Origin: Pseudeuparius sepicola
Taxonomy: Eukaryota; Arthropoda; Insecta; Coleoptera; Anthribidae
Length of the DNA: 64,000 bases
Direction: 5' to 3'
Assembly: GCA_963920635.1 (NCBI GenBank)
Contig: OY987298.1
Span: 105,653,309 to 105,717,308, forward strand
Made by a program: the position numbers and the translations under genes. Positions 1-11,087 of the stretch are shown here, piece after piece; positions within the stretch are counted from its first letter, which is position 1; each line of letters starts with the position of its first letter. Below the pieces are notes generated by a model. It ran no database searches. It saw only the letters and a program-made list of their open reading frames with translations, and was not told the origin of the DNA.

Positions 1-3000
1 TTTCAGGAAAATATTTATTAGTGAGAACACTAAGTATAGATCGATACGTGCCTTGTTTTAGAGCATATAGCCTCATTAACTTGCTAAAAGCGTCAACAAT
101 AACTAAAAGAATTGTGACACCTGCACGTGACACTGGTAGAGGACCAACTAAATCGAGACAAACCACTTCTTTTGGACCTCTAGGAACCACACTGTGTGCT
201 TCGCCATGTAAAGTAGAAGAAGTCTTACTTCTTTGGCACAGGTCTTCAAGTACTTATTATATTTCGGACACGATTCCTCATTTTCGGGAAGTAATAGTAT
301 TTTACCAAATAGTCGAAACATTTTGACGAACCAAAATGACCATTTGATTCGTGCTCTTCCCTTACAAGAGAGATAACCATACCCTTAGGGATAACAACTT
401 TAAAACTAGGAAGTTCAGTTGAACCCCGTCTAAATAACACACCTTCATGTACCATAAACCATTTCTTAAATCTGGGTGGACATCCTTCATCTCCTAACCA
501 CCGTAAAACCTGTTTACAGAAGTCATCTTCTTGTTGTAAAGGTATTAGCTCACGAAATTGACACTTAAGAACCTTTTCCAACTTTTCTGTCTGAGTCACA
601 GCAATCATAATCTTTTTGTTCTCCCAATCAGGAACTTCCTCTAGTTTCGAATCCTCATCTTTAATGGGATACCTACTTAAAATGTCTGCCATAACATTTT
701 CTGATCCTTTACAATACAACACATCGAAACAATACTCTTGGACATATAGGATCCATCGAGAAATACGCGCGTTCACTAACCTACATGATTGCATAAAAAC
801 TAAACTTTTATGGTCTGTAATGACAGTGGTTTCACGACCTAAAATGAACACACGCCACTGTTGGAGAGCAGCAATAACAGCTAACGCTTCCTTCTCTGTC
901 ACAGTAGAATTTAGTTCGGCGCCTTTGAGAGTCCGACTATAAAAAGCAATAATATTTTTTTCACCTTCGTCACTTAGCTGGAAGAGGCATGCCTCTATAC
1001 CGTACGCTGAACTGTCAGTTTGTACAAAATACCGTTTGGTAGGGCCGGGATGGTGTTGCATCACGACATCACAAAAACCCGCTTTAATTGCCTCGAACGC
1101 TTCTTGGTGCTCGGGTTTCCAGCTCCAACGGCTACCCTTCTTCAACAGGGGGAGTAAGGGAACGGTCAGATCCGAAAATCGCCCACAAAACCTGCGATCA
1201 TAATTAACAAACCCTAAGAAGGATCTAAGTTCCTTGAGATTTCTTGGATTACGAAAATCCTGGATAGCCTTAACTCTATTTGGATCAACACTAATCCCAT
1301 TTGGTCTTAGGATGTGACCCAAAAACCTTAACTCTTCTTTAGCGAATTCACATTTCCGCAACTTGACAGTAATGCCCACTTCTCTAAACTTTTTGAAAAT
1401 GATATTCAGATGAGCTAAATGATCTTTGTAACACTCAGAGTAAACGAGTATATCGTCGACATAAGCCAGTACAAAACCTTTGACTTCTTCGCCGAGAACT
1501 ATGTCTAAACCTCGTATAAAACTACCTACCGATGTGCTTAAGCCGAAAGGCAAAACCGTGAAGACATAGGTGTAGCCTCCGTACGCAAAGCCCAAATACT
1601 TCTGGTGAGGGCCATAAACGGGGATCTGCCAGTAACTAGCAGTTAAATCGATTAAAGTTAAGATCTGCCCAGGCGTAAAATGACCAATGAACTCGTTTGG
1701 ATTCGGAGGTGTGACGTGGTCCCGAACCATCCGTTTGTTTATGTGTCTAGCGTCTAAACATACGCGAATTGAATCATCCTTTTTACGCACCACAACCAAA
1801 GGGCTAATATACTCGGTTTGGGCCTTCTTTACAACCCCCCACTTTACCATTTCCTTCACCTGCCTATCAACTTCTTCCTTATAGGCATGTGGAACGGGAA
1901 ACGATCTCAGATAGAAAGGAGACTCGTCCCTGAGCTCAATTTTATGTTCATACTTCGAAATTCTACCTGGATTATCGGAAAATATGTCTCGAAAAGACAT
2001 TAGAAAACTTGACAACTCATTTTTCTGTCTATCGTCCAATAAAGGAGACTGATTTGCAACCTCTTTAATTTTACATTCATCATAGACTTGAATAAGAGGG
2101 AGCGAAGAAATAATATCCCTCTCACTACTCGATTGAACCTCGTTCACGGTGACCTTCAGCTCACACGATTCTACAGAGCTAGTCCTACTAAATGGTAAAG
2201 AAACTAACGTTCCTTTCAACATAAAGGAAAGGTTCGATCTAGGGACATCCATTGTAACCGGAGAATTATCACCAATCCAGTCCCACCCTAAAATCACTTC
2301 TCGCAATAGAGATGGCACGACTATGCAAGGGTAGTCGAAAACCACATTACCAAACTTAAAAATAAGAAAAGCTTGCTTATTAACCGTTACAGAAGGCGCT
2401 TTAATCGAGCCTGTCACAGTTACACTATTCATTGGCAACACTGGGAGTGGTTGATCACCCTCTGCCTTAAGATACTTATAAAAGTCCTCGCTGATTGCCG
2501 ACATATCGCAACCACTATCGACTAAGACACCTTTCCTAATACCACAAAACTTTATATTCAAAATCGGTCGAACGCGCGATTTCTTAGAACTCATAATCTG
2601 TGGTTCGCTTTCCTGCAGCAACTCATCAGGACTGCTGTTAAATAAAGTGAAAATCGACCTATTAATTTCCCTAGGCGCACCCTGTTCATTTCCTGCCTCA
2701 TTCCTAACATCATTCCTAACATCATTCATAACATCATTCCTAACATCATTCCTAACATCATTCCTAATATCATTCCTAACCGGTCCCGCACGTCCCTGAC
2801 TTCCACTACTAACCGGATTCGGATTTGCTACTCTACGATTTTCCCGCCAGTTACTCTGATTACTAACATTGCGCCTAACCTGCTCTTCGCGGTCAAATGC
2901 GTCCATCTTGCGCAGGTACGCCTCAACTTCATCGACTGTCTTAAGTCCGGCACTCAAAATTCCTCTGCGAATGTCCAAAGAAAAGTGATTGGAAATCATA

Positions 3001-3354
3001 TCAACAATTTCCCTTTCATTTGGAGGGCTGTTTAGAAAGGTGGCCTCCATAAACAATTTTAAAAAGTAGTCGGCTCTAGAACCCGTGCTACATTCGCTAT
3101 ACATCAATTTTTGGTATATATTTCGCTGAGTCTCGACACCCCAGTACCGTTGCAAAAATAATTCCTTAAACCTTCCAAAATCTAGGAATTGTTGTTCCTT
3201 GATTTGACCCCAGTCGGCCGCAGAGCCGCGAAGCGCTCCTACTGCTAGTTGTACGCGTCTATTTTCCGGCACATCAGCGTCCTCAAACATAACCTATAAC
3301 TTTTTTACAAAGGCAACCGGATGCAAATTTCCGTCAGGTTTAAATTGTAAATTA
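1..3354 (-). pseudogene. Ty3/gypsy gag C-terminus and pol (protease, RT, RNase H, integrase), disrupted
   Basis: A 1014-codon open frame (3290 down to 246) has a gag C-terminal part without an obvious zinc knuckle, an aspartic protease with VDSGCDMSA near residue 258, reverse transcriptase with AYVDDILVYS near 612, RNase H with QTDSSAYG near 759, and the His pair of the integrase HHCC finger near 985. The frame stops at 246, where the zinc-finger cysteines should follow. A shifted frame then continues to the window edge with a CQRSK stretch and a DLVGPLP integrase-core segment, so a single-base indel lies near 246. Upstream of residue 1, gag-like codons continue to the transposon junction at 3354 but contain a TAG at 3294-3296. 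The usual role is gag-pol of a retroelement: particle formation, reverse transcription and integration. Confidence 0.88.
2701..2783 (-). repeat. 12-bp tandem repeat inside gag
   Basis: About seven tandem copies of a 12-bp unit (plus strand roughly ATTCCTAACATC) encode repeats of Arg-Asn-Asp-Val. The period is a multiple of three, so copy-number changes keep the reading frame. One copy reads Met instead of Arg and one reads Ile instead of Val. Confidence 0.9.
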
Positions 3355-3926
3355 TAGGGTCAAGGGGGGTAATTGTAAACGATTTTGAACAGTTTATTTT
3401 TTGAACTTCTTTAAATCTAGCTAAATTACATAAAAAAAATTATTTTTAGAGGGAACACTAAAGAAAGTTGGTAACTGGGGTATCTATTTTTAGATGCATG
3501 AACCAAAAAGGATCTGAAAGCAATGTTTTGGAAAATATATGCATTTAAAAAAAAGTACTTGTTTACATTTGCCCCAACAACACTTTCGGGGTAATTGTAA
3601 ACACTTGTATCAAAAACTAAGGAGAATATAGAGATAAAACATGGGGCAAATGTAAACCTTTGCTACCATTATTCATGTCACCAATAATTAAGTTTTTCAG
3701 CACATGTTTACATTTGCCCAATAAAGTATAAATACAAGTTTTAATAATTTTTATTAGAAACACTTAGTACAGACAATTCTTCTTAGTACCTACATAATAA
3801 AAACGATAACATTTTTAAGCAAAAGTGAGATCCTTTTATAAAAAATAATGCTAATATAGCAGGAAACAAAAAAAATAAAGAAAATACATTTTAAAGTAGA
3901 GTATTCGAAATATACAAAACAATAAT

Positions 3927-6362
3927 CTAGGTACCCTCTAAAACGGGAACTTTCTTTTCAAAATGGTAATAAATCCGTTCGCCTTTCATTTTAATTTCTG
4001 GAAAGGGTAACACTCCTAATATTTGTTCATTTGTAACAAAACTTACGTCATTAGCATTAACAGCAAAATTCTGCTTAGTTTCGTCAATGCTTTTTAGTCC
4101 AGTAACTTCCACCTCGTGAACCACAATATTTTCAACAGAGCAGACATATTTAAAGATTGAAGTGTTTCTCTTTCCTCCCCTAAAATGAACTAAGGCAAAA
4201 CAACCGTTTTTTAAATCTGAAAGAGGCGTCGACTTTAGGTCTATGAAATCATCTTCGCACATTTCCTGATCTTCTAAAGAAAAATCACTACCATCAGAAA
4301 GACAAAGAGATTGTTCACTGTCCTCTTCATCACTACTTTTATTTCTATTTAGCTGTTTCTTTTTGTTTTGGGAATGATTCTTTTTAGAGTTATTTTGCTT
4401 TCTTTTCACTGCGCCCTTATTCTGTATTTTCTGTGATTTTTTTTCTTGTGCTGCTTTTAATATATTAAGGACTTCTTCGGTGGTCAAAATTTCGCCATAA
4501 GTTAGAGCTTTTAACCGTGGAACTACAAGCTTTTTGGACTCAGGATTGGACTGCTGTATTGTAGTCACATTTTCTTTCTTCTCTGGAGATAAGAAAAACA
4601 GTTTTTTTAAAGTTAAACCTTGATTACTATTATTAGATTCTTGCAAACTACTTTTTGATATATCCTTTGATACATTTGCCTCCGGAATATTTTTTATTAG
4701 ACAGTTAGAAGTACATGTTTCACTCGGAGGATGTGCACATTTTCCATCTTTTTGTGGAGCTAGTATTTCAGATATTGAAACAACTTCAGATGTCTTCAAT
4801 GGAATTTTTGGTGTATTGTGTTCTAATGGTGGAGTACATGTTTCACTCGGAGGATGTGCATATTTTCCATCTTTTTGTGGAGCTGGTTATTTCAGATATT
4901 GAAACAACTTCAGATGTCTTCAATGAAATTTTTGGTGTATTGTGTTCTAATGGTAGTGTCTTTTCATTTATAGAGAGAAGTGTTTGTTCTTGTGATGCTA
5001 ATTCTCCGGCTGGTGTAGTTATATTGACTTCAGATTGGATAGTAGGAATTGTAATGTTGGTGGTTACAGGGGGCCTCTTGTATTTGATAATGTATCTTGT
5101 TTCTTTTGCAAATATTCTTGGAGCTCTTGATCATTAAAAGCGCTTCTAGGAAATTTATCTTTGTTGACTGGAAATAGTCTGCAACTTTTAAATCCTGATT
5201 CAATGTTTGCAGGTTTCATTGCACACGTCCAAGCTTTGCCTATCATTTCAACAAATTCCGATTTTGACAAGCGTCCAGTTCCCTTGCCTACTTGCTTTTT
5301 CCCAAAGGCTATTAATTCCTTTTCCCAAAATGTCGTAACTGGTCCGAATACGCACTTATCTAAAGGTTGTAACAAATCAGTAAGGTGGCTTGGTAGTTTG
5401 ATGAGTGTAATATAGTTAGATATAGCTGCCTCAATTATTCTAACGCTAATGTGACTTGAATGTCCATCATATATCAAAACACATTCTTGGTTTGGCAGAG
5501 ACTTCCTTTCTCTAATCTTATTGGTATGTGGTACAAATCCTTGAGTGAACCATGTAAAAAATTGTGGTTCCTGCATCCAACCGTTTTTAGATACCGAGTA
5601 AACAGTACCTGGATATGCTTTGTCCGATGTCCAACGAGCTTGAATGCCAGCCCCTTTAAACACTATAAGTGGTGGTAGGAAAGAACCATCTGCTCCAACG
5701 CATGCTAAAACGGTCGTAGATTCACGCCCAGATCCTCCGGAAACTCTCACTAATGGTTTGCCTTTTTGTCCGATTGCTTTTAAACGGCTGGGATCACTCT
5801 TGAAACCCGATTCGTCAGCATTATAAACAAAGCAAGCCTTATCTTCAGTATCAAGCTGGAATCGTTCTAGAGTATTTTGGAGATCTTCGTAAAAACTATA
5901 AATGACATCGGGCCGCCTTGCATCTTTTCTGCATTTTTGTAAATGCTCGGGCTTTTTCAACGACAACAGATTTTGATGGCGCTTCATAAAAGCATAGTAC
6001 CAATCCTTCCCTGGTCGGTCATTGGTAAAAGGAGTTGATATGTTTTGGGATGTCACATATTCTTGGATTAGATTCAATAACTCGTCCTTATCACATGGAT
6101 ACCCAGAATGTGCCCGAGCTAACAAACATTGTTCTATTTTATTTTCTGTGTCTTGGTTAAAGGTGGTCTTTCGGCCGCGACTGGTATCGATAGGCGTGAA
6201 CCTTCCATTCAACCTTTGTGATATTACAGCAATCGGTACACGGTATTGCTCCGCAGCAGCCCGATAACTTAAATTTTTATTTTGAACATCCCTAACTGCG
6301 TTTTCAAGATCTTGCTTAGTGTATGATGGACCTGTTGTTTTTCGAATATAGTTGCGTACCAT
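3927..6362 (-). pseudogene. pogo/Jerky-like DDE transposase with two frameshifts
   Basis: The N-terminus (from ATG at 6362, MVRNYIRKT) has a helix-turn-helix DNA-binding region (SYRAAAEQYRVPIAVISQRL), then a CENP-B/Tc5-like segment, then a DDE_1 core. The catalytic aspartates are in NADESGF (about residue 183), LIYDGHSSH (299) and QPLDKCVFG (335). The ATG at 6362 is preferred over upstream codons because it fits the family start and directly follows TTTCAG, a likely 3' splice site. The frame stops at 5064, next to a five-base G run (5068-5072, plus strand), where one indel would let it continue. A second single-base shift lies near 4884-4888, in a 123-bp tandem duplication. The Lys/Ser-rich tail ends at 3927. 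The family role is cut-and-paste transposition at TA. Confidence 0.88.
4713..4959 (-). repeat. 123-bp tandem duplication in the transposase tail
   Basis: A segment beginning acatgtttcactcggagg at 4713 recurs at 4836, and the following sequence repeats at the same offset. The unit is 123 bp, or 41 codons, so the duplication was initially frame-neutral. The copy further upstream in the gene has one extra base (gctggttatttc against gctagtatttc), which shifts the frame near 4884-4888. Confidence 0.9.
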
Positions 6363-6791
6363 CTGAAACAAAATATCATGTCTAATTCTTTCAAGAGTAT
6401 AATTATTATTTATAGTACTTTCGGGTAAAAGTAAACGGTACGTTACAAACAAAAATGGACTATTTTGGCTTCCAATTATTTACAAATCAATGAAATAACA
6501 TTATTAAAAACATTTGAACGTGTATGGCCAAACTTACCTTCAAAACAAAAAATGTCACTAAGACATTTCACTAACAATGACAAAAGGAAAAACGAAATTT
6601 TTGCAGCACTTTGGACGGATGACAACATAACACTAAAAGCCGGTCGACAACAACAGGATTCCTTATTCCGCCAATAGAAGAAGGGGTAATCTGACGGAAG
6701 TGGCGGGGTTTTTAAAAATAGCGGCAAATTCAAATTAGTTTTTAACCGCGTTTACAATTACCCCTGTTTACATTTACCCCACTTGACCCTA

Positions 6792-7187
6792 ACCCCCCAA
6801 TTCCTTCCACAACAAAGAATAATGCGAAGTCTGAGAAAGGGCAACAGATATTCTCCCCAACGATTCATTTAAAACAGAATTTTCCACCTCATTTTGAAAA
6901 GAAACGGTTTTAGCTTGGGGTCGTGCCGACCCTAACCCCCCATAACCTAGATCTCCCGAATCGTTATTATCTTTGCCAGATTCTAATTGTTTTACAGTTT
7001 TCTTAATGGAGTTTACATCAGTCGAAATTTTACACATAGCTTGGTTCAAGTTTAGGCTGAGATTTGTAACACAAAAAGCTAATTGGCTCAGATAGTCTTC
7101 AACAGTACGTGGTGTATCAACATTTGGTACTTGGTCCGGTGACGGTTCTTCAACCCCATCCCCCCTATCATTATTCTCATTCGGCAT
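6792..7187 (-). pseudogene. Ty3/gypsy gag N-terminal part, cut by transposon insertion
   Basis: A 132-codon frame starts with MPNENNDRGD and stops only because the inserted pogo-like element supplies a TAG at its junction (6789-6791). After the element, the same frame resumes at 3354 with codons for a gag-like KPDGNLHP segment. The start codon lies about 110 bp from the primer binding site, as expected for gag. The product would be the N-terminal part of the structural protein. No domain is recognised within these residues alone; the assignment rests on position and frame continuity. Confidence 0.75.
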
Positions 7188-7297
7188 TTTGTTTAATGAA
7201 ATTAGATTTCACATAAAACAAATAAATGCAAAATTATCTCTAATTTAAATTTATAAAAGGAAACCTAACAACACTGATCCAACCTGCAGCTTCGCAG

Positions 7298-7312
7298 CCA
7301 CGTTGGGCGCCA
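7298..7312 (-). other. primer binding site, tRNA-Lys type
   Basis: The minus strand reads TGGCGCCCAACGTGG, complementary to the 3' end of eukaryotic tRNA-Lys(CUU). It lies between the LTR-like region and gag, where a gypsy minus-strand primer site belongs. Confidence 0.8.
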
Positions 7313-7314
7313 AA

Positions 7315-8110
7315 TGCACGCGACTACAGTTGTAGAGCGGGAACTGTAGCGTACCCGACTAGCGTGGATTCCAGCTGCGAGCGCAAATTGAAAAAGCGTA
7401 ATCAAATTTAAGCTCGAATTTAAGCATTTATTTACGACTAGTCAAGAATTGTCCAGTTATACAATTGTTTAACCCAATCAGAAAGACCTCACCATAAGTC
7501 CTGGGCTGGGGTTGATACCCTAGCCAAACGCGGTCCGTGTGTGGAGATCTTTACGACCCCAAACTCTCCTTCAACCTGGCAATAGGTATACTGTCTGTTC
7601 CCCGCTAGGCCACTGCCAACCCAAATACTGTGAGGTGCACCAACGGCCTTGGCGCATTCGGATTACTGCTTCAGTTGACTTCGTTCTCGTCTTCACCGTC
7701 GAGGTTCCTGCCAGCCAACGCTCTGGAATCCCTTACGGCGGGCACGGCGGGCACGCCGGCCACACACCGTATTATCACGAAGAATAAGTCGGTAGTCGGT
7801 ACCAATCAGGCTCCACTTGATTTCCGCGGTCGCGATGTCGCGATCGCCCGCGGTGCGCCCACAGGCACTCACTTCCTTGCCCGGCAGCCTCCGACTGCCC
7901 CCGACTTCCCCCGGTCGCTCCGTTGGTTTCGTCCAAGGCGACCGAAAACATCCGCCCCTCTGGACACTCCGCACTACCACATCTGTGGCTGGGCACTCCG
8001 CACCACCACTAATATCTATTTACTATTTAGAACTAGGTTTTATCCACAACTAACAACCCACTAAACTATAACTATAAACTAAAAATAACGATTAGGGATC
8101 CTTAGGTCGG
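7315..8110 (-). repeat. probable 5' LTR of the gypsy element (outer edge uncertain)
   Basis: The LTR should end about two bases before the primer binding site, and the minus strand there reads ...GTGCA before TT and TGGCGCC. The region holds a long GC-rich stretch (about 7530-7990) unlike flanking DNA. Open frames inside it overlap on both strands and resemble no protein. The second LTR lies outside the window, so the outer boundary is only an estimate. Confidence 0.55.
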
Positions 8111-8131
8111 GCGCGGCACCGTACCTACTCA

Positions 8132-8936
8132 ATTTTTTTAAATAGAACCATACCATAAGTGACACCTCCTTTTAAAGCCTGTTTAAAAAGGAATGCAACG
8201 GTGTGTCGTTTTTGAAATTTCATCGACATTTAAGGAATTTGTGAATTAAAACGTGATTTATGGATATTTTTCTGATCTCCGATGTTATTGACGAATAATA
8301 ATAAGAATAAATAATTTGCTTATAAGTTTAAAGACTTTTTGCTATTACAAGGGAAATGAAACTGACAACGGATTTTAAATAACTTTATTATAACAGATGT
8401 TCGAAATGTTCTTCATTTTGTAGCCTGTTCGACGAAGAGTACCTACTATATTTTGACGTGTAGTTTGTGAGGTGCGCCACTGTGTATCACTTCCCATATC
8501 ACAAAAAAATTAATAACTTCTCTCGGTAAAAAAAAAACAAAAAATTGTTTGCTAGTAAATGTCTTAGTTTCTTTTCTTAGACACTTCAGTGTAGTTAATA
8601 AGTCTTAGTTAGTTTGAGGCACGATTATATCACTGCCTTGCAGTGGATGGAAAACATTTCGAACATCTGTTATAATAAAGTTATTTAAAATCCGTTGTCA
8701 GTTTCATTTCCCTTGTTGTAATAGCAAAAAATCTTTAAACTTATAAGCGAATTATTTATTCTAATTATTATTCGTCAATAACATCAGAGATCAGAAAAAT
8801 ATCCATAAATCACATTTTAATTCACAAATTCCTTAAATGTCGATGAAATTTCAAAAACGACACACCGTTGCATTCCTTTTTAAACAGGCTTTAAAAGGAG
8901 GTGTCACTTATGGTATAGTTCCATTTAAAAAAATTA
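8132..8936. mobile_element. foldback element with arms of about 275 bp
   Basis: Left arm 8132-8407 and right arm 8656-8936 are near-perfect reverse complements (for example ATACCATAAGTGACACCTCC against GGAGGTGTCACTTATGGTAT). About 250 bp of unpaired sequence separates them. No coding potential is visible. Target duplication is ambiguous because the ends are runs of A and T. It is probably a non-autonomous DNA element. Confidence 0.85.
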
Positions 8937-9522
8937 ACCTAGCTCTGGGGTGATGAGGGTGCAATTTATATTAACGGTTAGTATGGCCAAATATGTCCCT
9001 CTTCGTGAATCTTTTGGCATGTTTTTGCGATTTTCAAAATAATGAGTATTTTGGGAAATATTCCAGGTGGCTCGTTTTCGTTGGGACACCCTGTATATAT
9101 ATGTATAAATAGGTACCTGAATCTAGTTTGTCATTATCCCATCGATAATAAGCAAAATCGCAAAATTTCCTAATTATGCATTATGCGGTTATTAAGCAAA
9201 CTTTGACATTGACTACGTTTATCTAGACGCGTTCGATCCGATTGAGAGAGGTGTGAATTCACTGGAGCGGATTCAAATAGAAGGCATAAACGTTATACAG
9301 ATAGAGAAATTCAATCGGATCTAAAATTTCAAGTCGATCCGCTATTTCAAGCGCATGGAATCCATTCGATCTGATCTAACACGTCAATAATTCTTGACGA
9401 CATAAACAGCTTTGACTTGAAATGTAACTAAATCCACTAACTTCACTACTGTTTTGTGGTGACCTAACCTCAAATTATTGATTTTCAAAAATCAAGATTT
9501 TCTGTGGTTATAATAATATTAT
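8937..9522. other. intergenic or intronic, TE debris
   Basis: No gene is visible. The segment includes GGGACACCCTGTATATA near 9085-9102, which matches the end of widespread insect TIR elements; its left partner was not found nearby. The rest (9110-9522) shows no recognised structure. Confidence 0.5.
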
Positions 9523-9908
9523 AAAAACGCTCTTTAATTGTACACTAGAAATGACATTTCTTAATTTGGTAATACAAGGTTGGCAGCGTTGTCCTGGGCG
9601 CCTCCAGGAGCGTATTTAGCATGTCTAGCAGACATGTCAGAACTCGTGACAGATGCCTAACTTTAACCTTGATATTCTGTGGCTCTAACCTAACTTCAAA
9701 CACAGAAACTATAACTATAGCCTTTTCTGTGCTTCAAAGAACAGAATTTAATTTCTATAATATCTATTCAAATTTAGGATTCGAGTGCGTAAAACGTAAA
9801 TTCTGTTGATTACGACCCTGTTTGCCGTCACATATCAATAATATCAATATGGCCGCCGCTTACGGAATTCTAGGGATATGAAATATTTACCTGTCGCAAT
9901 CTGGTGTA
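9523..9908 (-). mobile_element. small TIR repeat, copy A (one end degraded)
   Basis: It starts AAAAACGCTCTTTAATTGTA and is homologous, in reverse orientation, to the outer parts of copy B at 14858-16751. The match runs to CTGGTGTA near 9908, where the expected closing inverted repeat is lost. It contains no transposon insertion, so it documents the uninterrupted form of the family. No coding sequence is evident. Confidence 0.75.
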
Positions 9909-11087
9909 TACCTACTACGGAGTGATATAAGAAGGAGATAAATCGCATTGTCAACCTATGGGCCTGAAATCTGACTTGTAATTGAGCTTTTTGAAAACAC
10001 CGCTAGAGGCGCACGTGTCCTAACCGAGTCTAAAAATGTACGGAATAGCTCTTTAAAATAAAAATGATTTTCAATGAATTATTAATTAACTTAAGTGTTT
10101 GTATATGTGTATATTGGGTGGTACACGGATTATATCAAATATATTTTGAAATTAATGCCTGACGGCTCTGAAATAAATAAAAATCGATTGGCTATATCGA
10201 TGAATAAAAGGTTCTTTATTCATAGGGCTATATTGGCTAGTTTTAATCCCACAACGGAGCTGAATAAACTATCGCAAATAATAATTTGGATTTGTGGGCA
10301 TATGATCAAGTTGGGAAATAAAATGTAACGGAAACTTCTACTTATACTTCCATGTACTTATATAAAAATATAGTTTCAGGTAGAATTTTTCTGGGAATTT
10401 ACATGATAGTTAATCTGTTCTGATTTTGTTTTGTTTTAAAAGAATAGTTTTGTTAGGAAAGCACTTTATACAAGAGAGGCACTTCATACAGCAGTACAAT
10501 ATGCCTCCTATGTAACTCGATTGGGTATAGACATAACATTTATTTTTGTGGGACTAATTTTTTGTGACTAAAGAATGATAAGTTAGAATAAATCCAGCCG
10601 TTAAATGAGCAACACTGGTATTTTATTTCACTCTGCCGTTACAATAACCATTTTTTTGAACATAAACAATTATTCTTAGAATATATATAAATTAATATAC
10701 ACACGTGATTTATATAAAACAACGGTAAGCGACAACTTGATTCATGATTCACGCAAATCGTCGTGCCCGTCGATGGGAAGTTGAAAGCGGAAAATTCTTG
10801 GAAAATCTTATAGGTATAGTTTTCCGAGGTCTGAATATTTATGAGCATCAAACGTATCATTTTGGTGTGACATATGTTTTCTATGACCTCAAAACCTACA
10901 CTTTTCTGTAAAAAATCTCAAAAGTAAAAAAGTTCGCTCTCTATTTTCCTTGAGTATTAGGGAAATATTGCTTTTGTGAAATATCGAATTAAAATAGATC
11001 TTTTTTTATTTAATAATAAAAAACAAGGTGTGAAAATGTAATTTATTTGTGAAATTTTACAAATATTTGTAACTATAATTAGTTAGC
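9909..11087. other. noncoding stretch, nothing recognised
   Basis: AT-rich sequence on both strands with only short spurious open frames. No inverted repeat, RNA gene or protein similarity was found by eye. Confidence 0.5.

Larger units (their letters stand above)
3357..6789 (-). mobile_element. pogo/Jerky-like DNA transposon inserted in gypsy gag
   Basis: The ends are inverted repeats: GGGTCAAGGGGGGTAATTG on the left and, read inward from the right, GGGTCAAGTGGGGTAAATG. A TA lies outside each end (3355-3356 and 6790-6791), the target duplication of the Tc1/mariner/pogo superfamily. Removing the element and one TA rejoins the gypsy gag frame, which confirms the boundaries. It carries one DDE transposase gene on the minus strand and several subterminal copies of a GGGGTAAWTGTAAAC-like motif. 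The transposase has lost its frame, so this copy probably cannot mobilise itself. Confidence 0.92.
1..8110 (-). mobile_element. Ty3/gypsy LTR retrotransposon, partial, interrupted by a DNA transposon
   Basis: The minus strand shows, in order, an LTR-like region, a tRNA-Lys-type primer binding site, gag, protease, reverse transcriptase, RNase H and the start of integrase, which is the Ty3/gypsy order. The window edge cuts the integrase core and the second LTR is missing, so LTR ends and target duplication cannot be determined. A pogo-like transposon occupies 3357-6789 inside gag. A nonsense codon in gag (3294-3296) and a frameshift near 246 also break the coding region, so this copy is not autonomous. 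The outer boundary at about 8110 is an estimate; a separate foldback repeat starts close to it. Confidence 0.85.

Noticed and set aside
2701..2783. CRISPR-like array
   Set aside because: The 12-bp repeats have no spacers, are in coding phase and lie in a eukaryotic retroelement.
6465..6677. 70-codon frame divergent from the first pogo-like transposase
   Set aside because: It is short, overlaps an opposite frame, has no domain and lies between the transposase start and the TIR; probably chance.
7539..8064. Overlapping open frames of up to 144 codons on both strands
   Set aside because: They sit in the GC-rich part of the gypsy LTR, where stop codons are rare; no frame resembles a protein.
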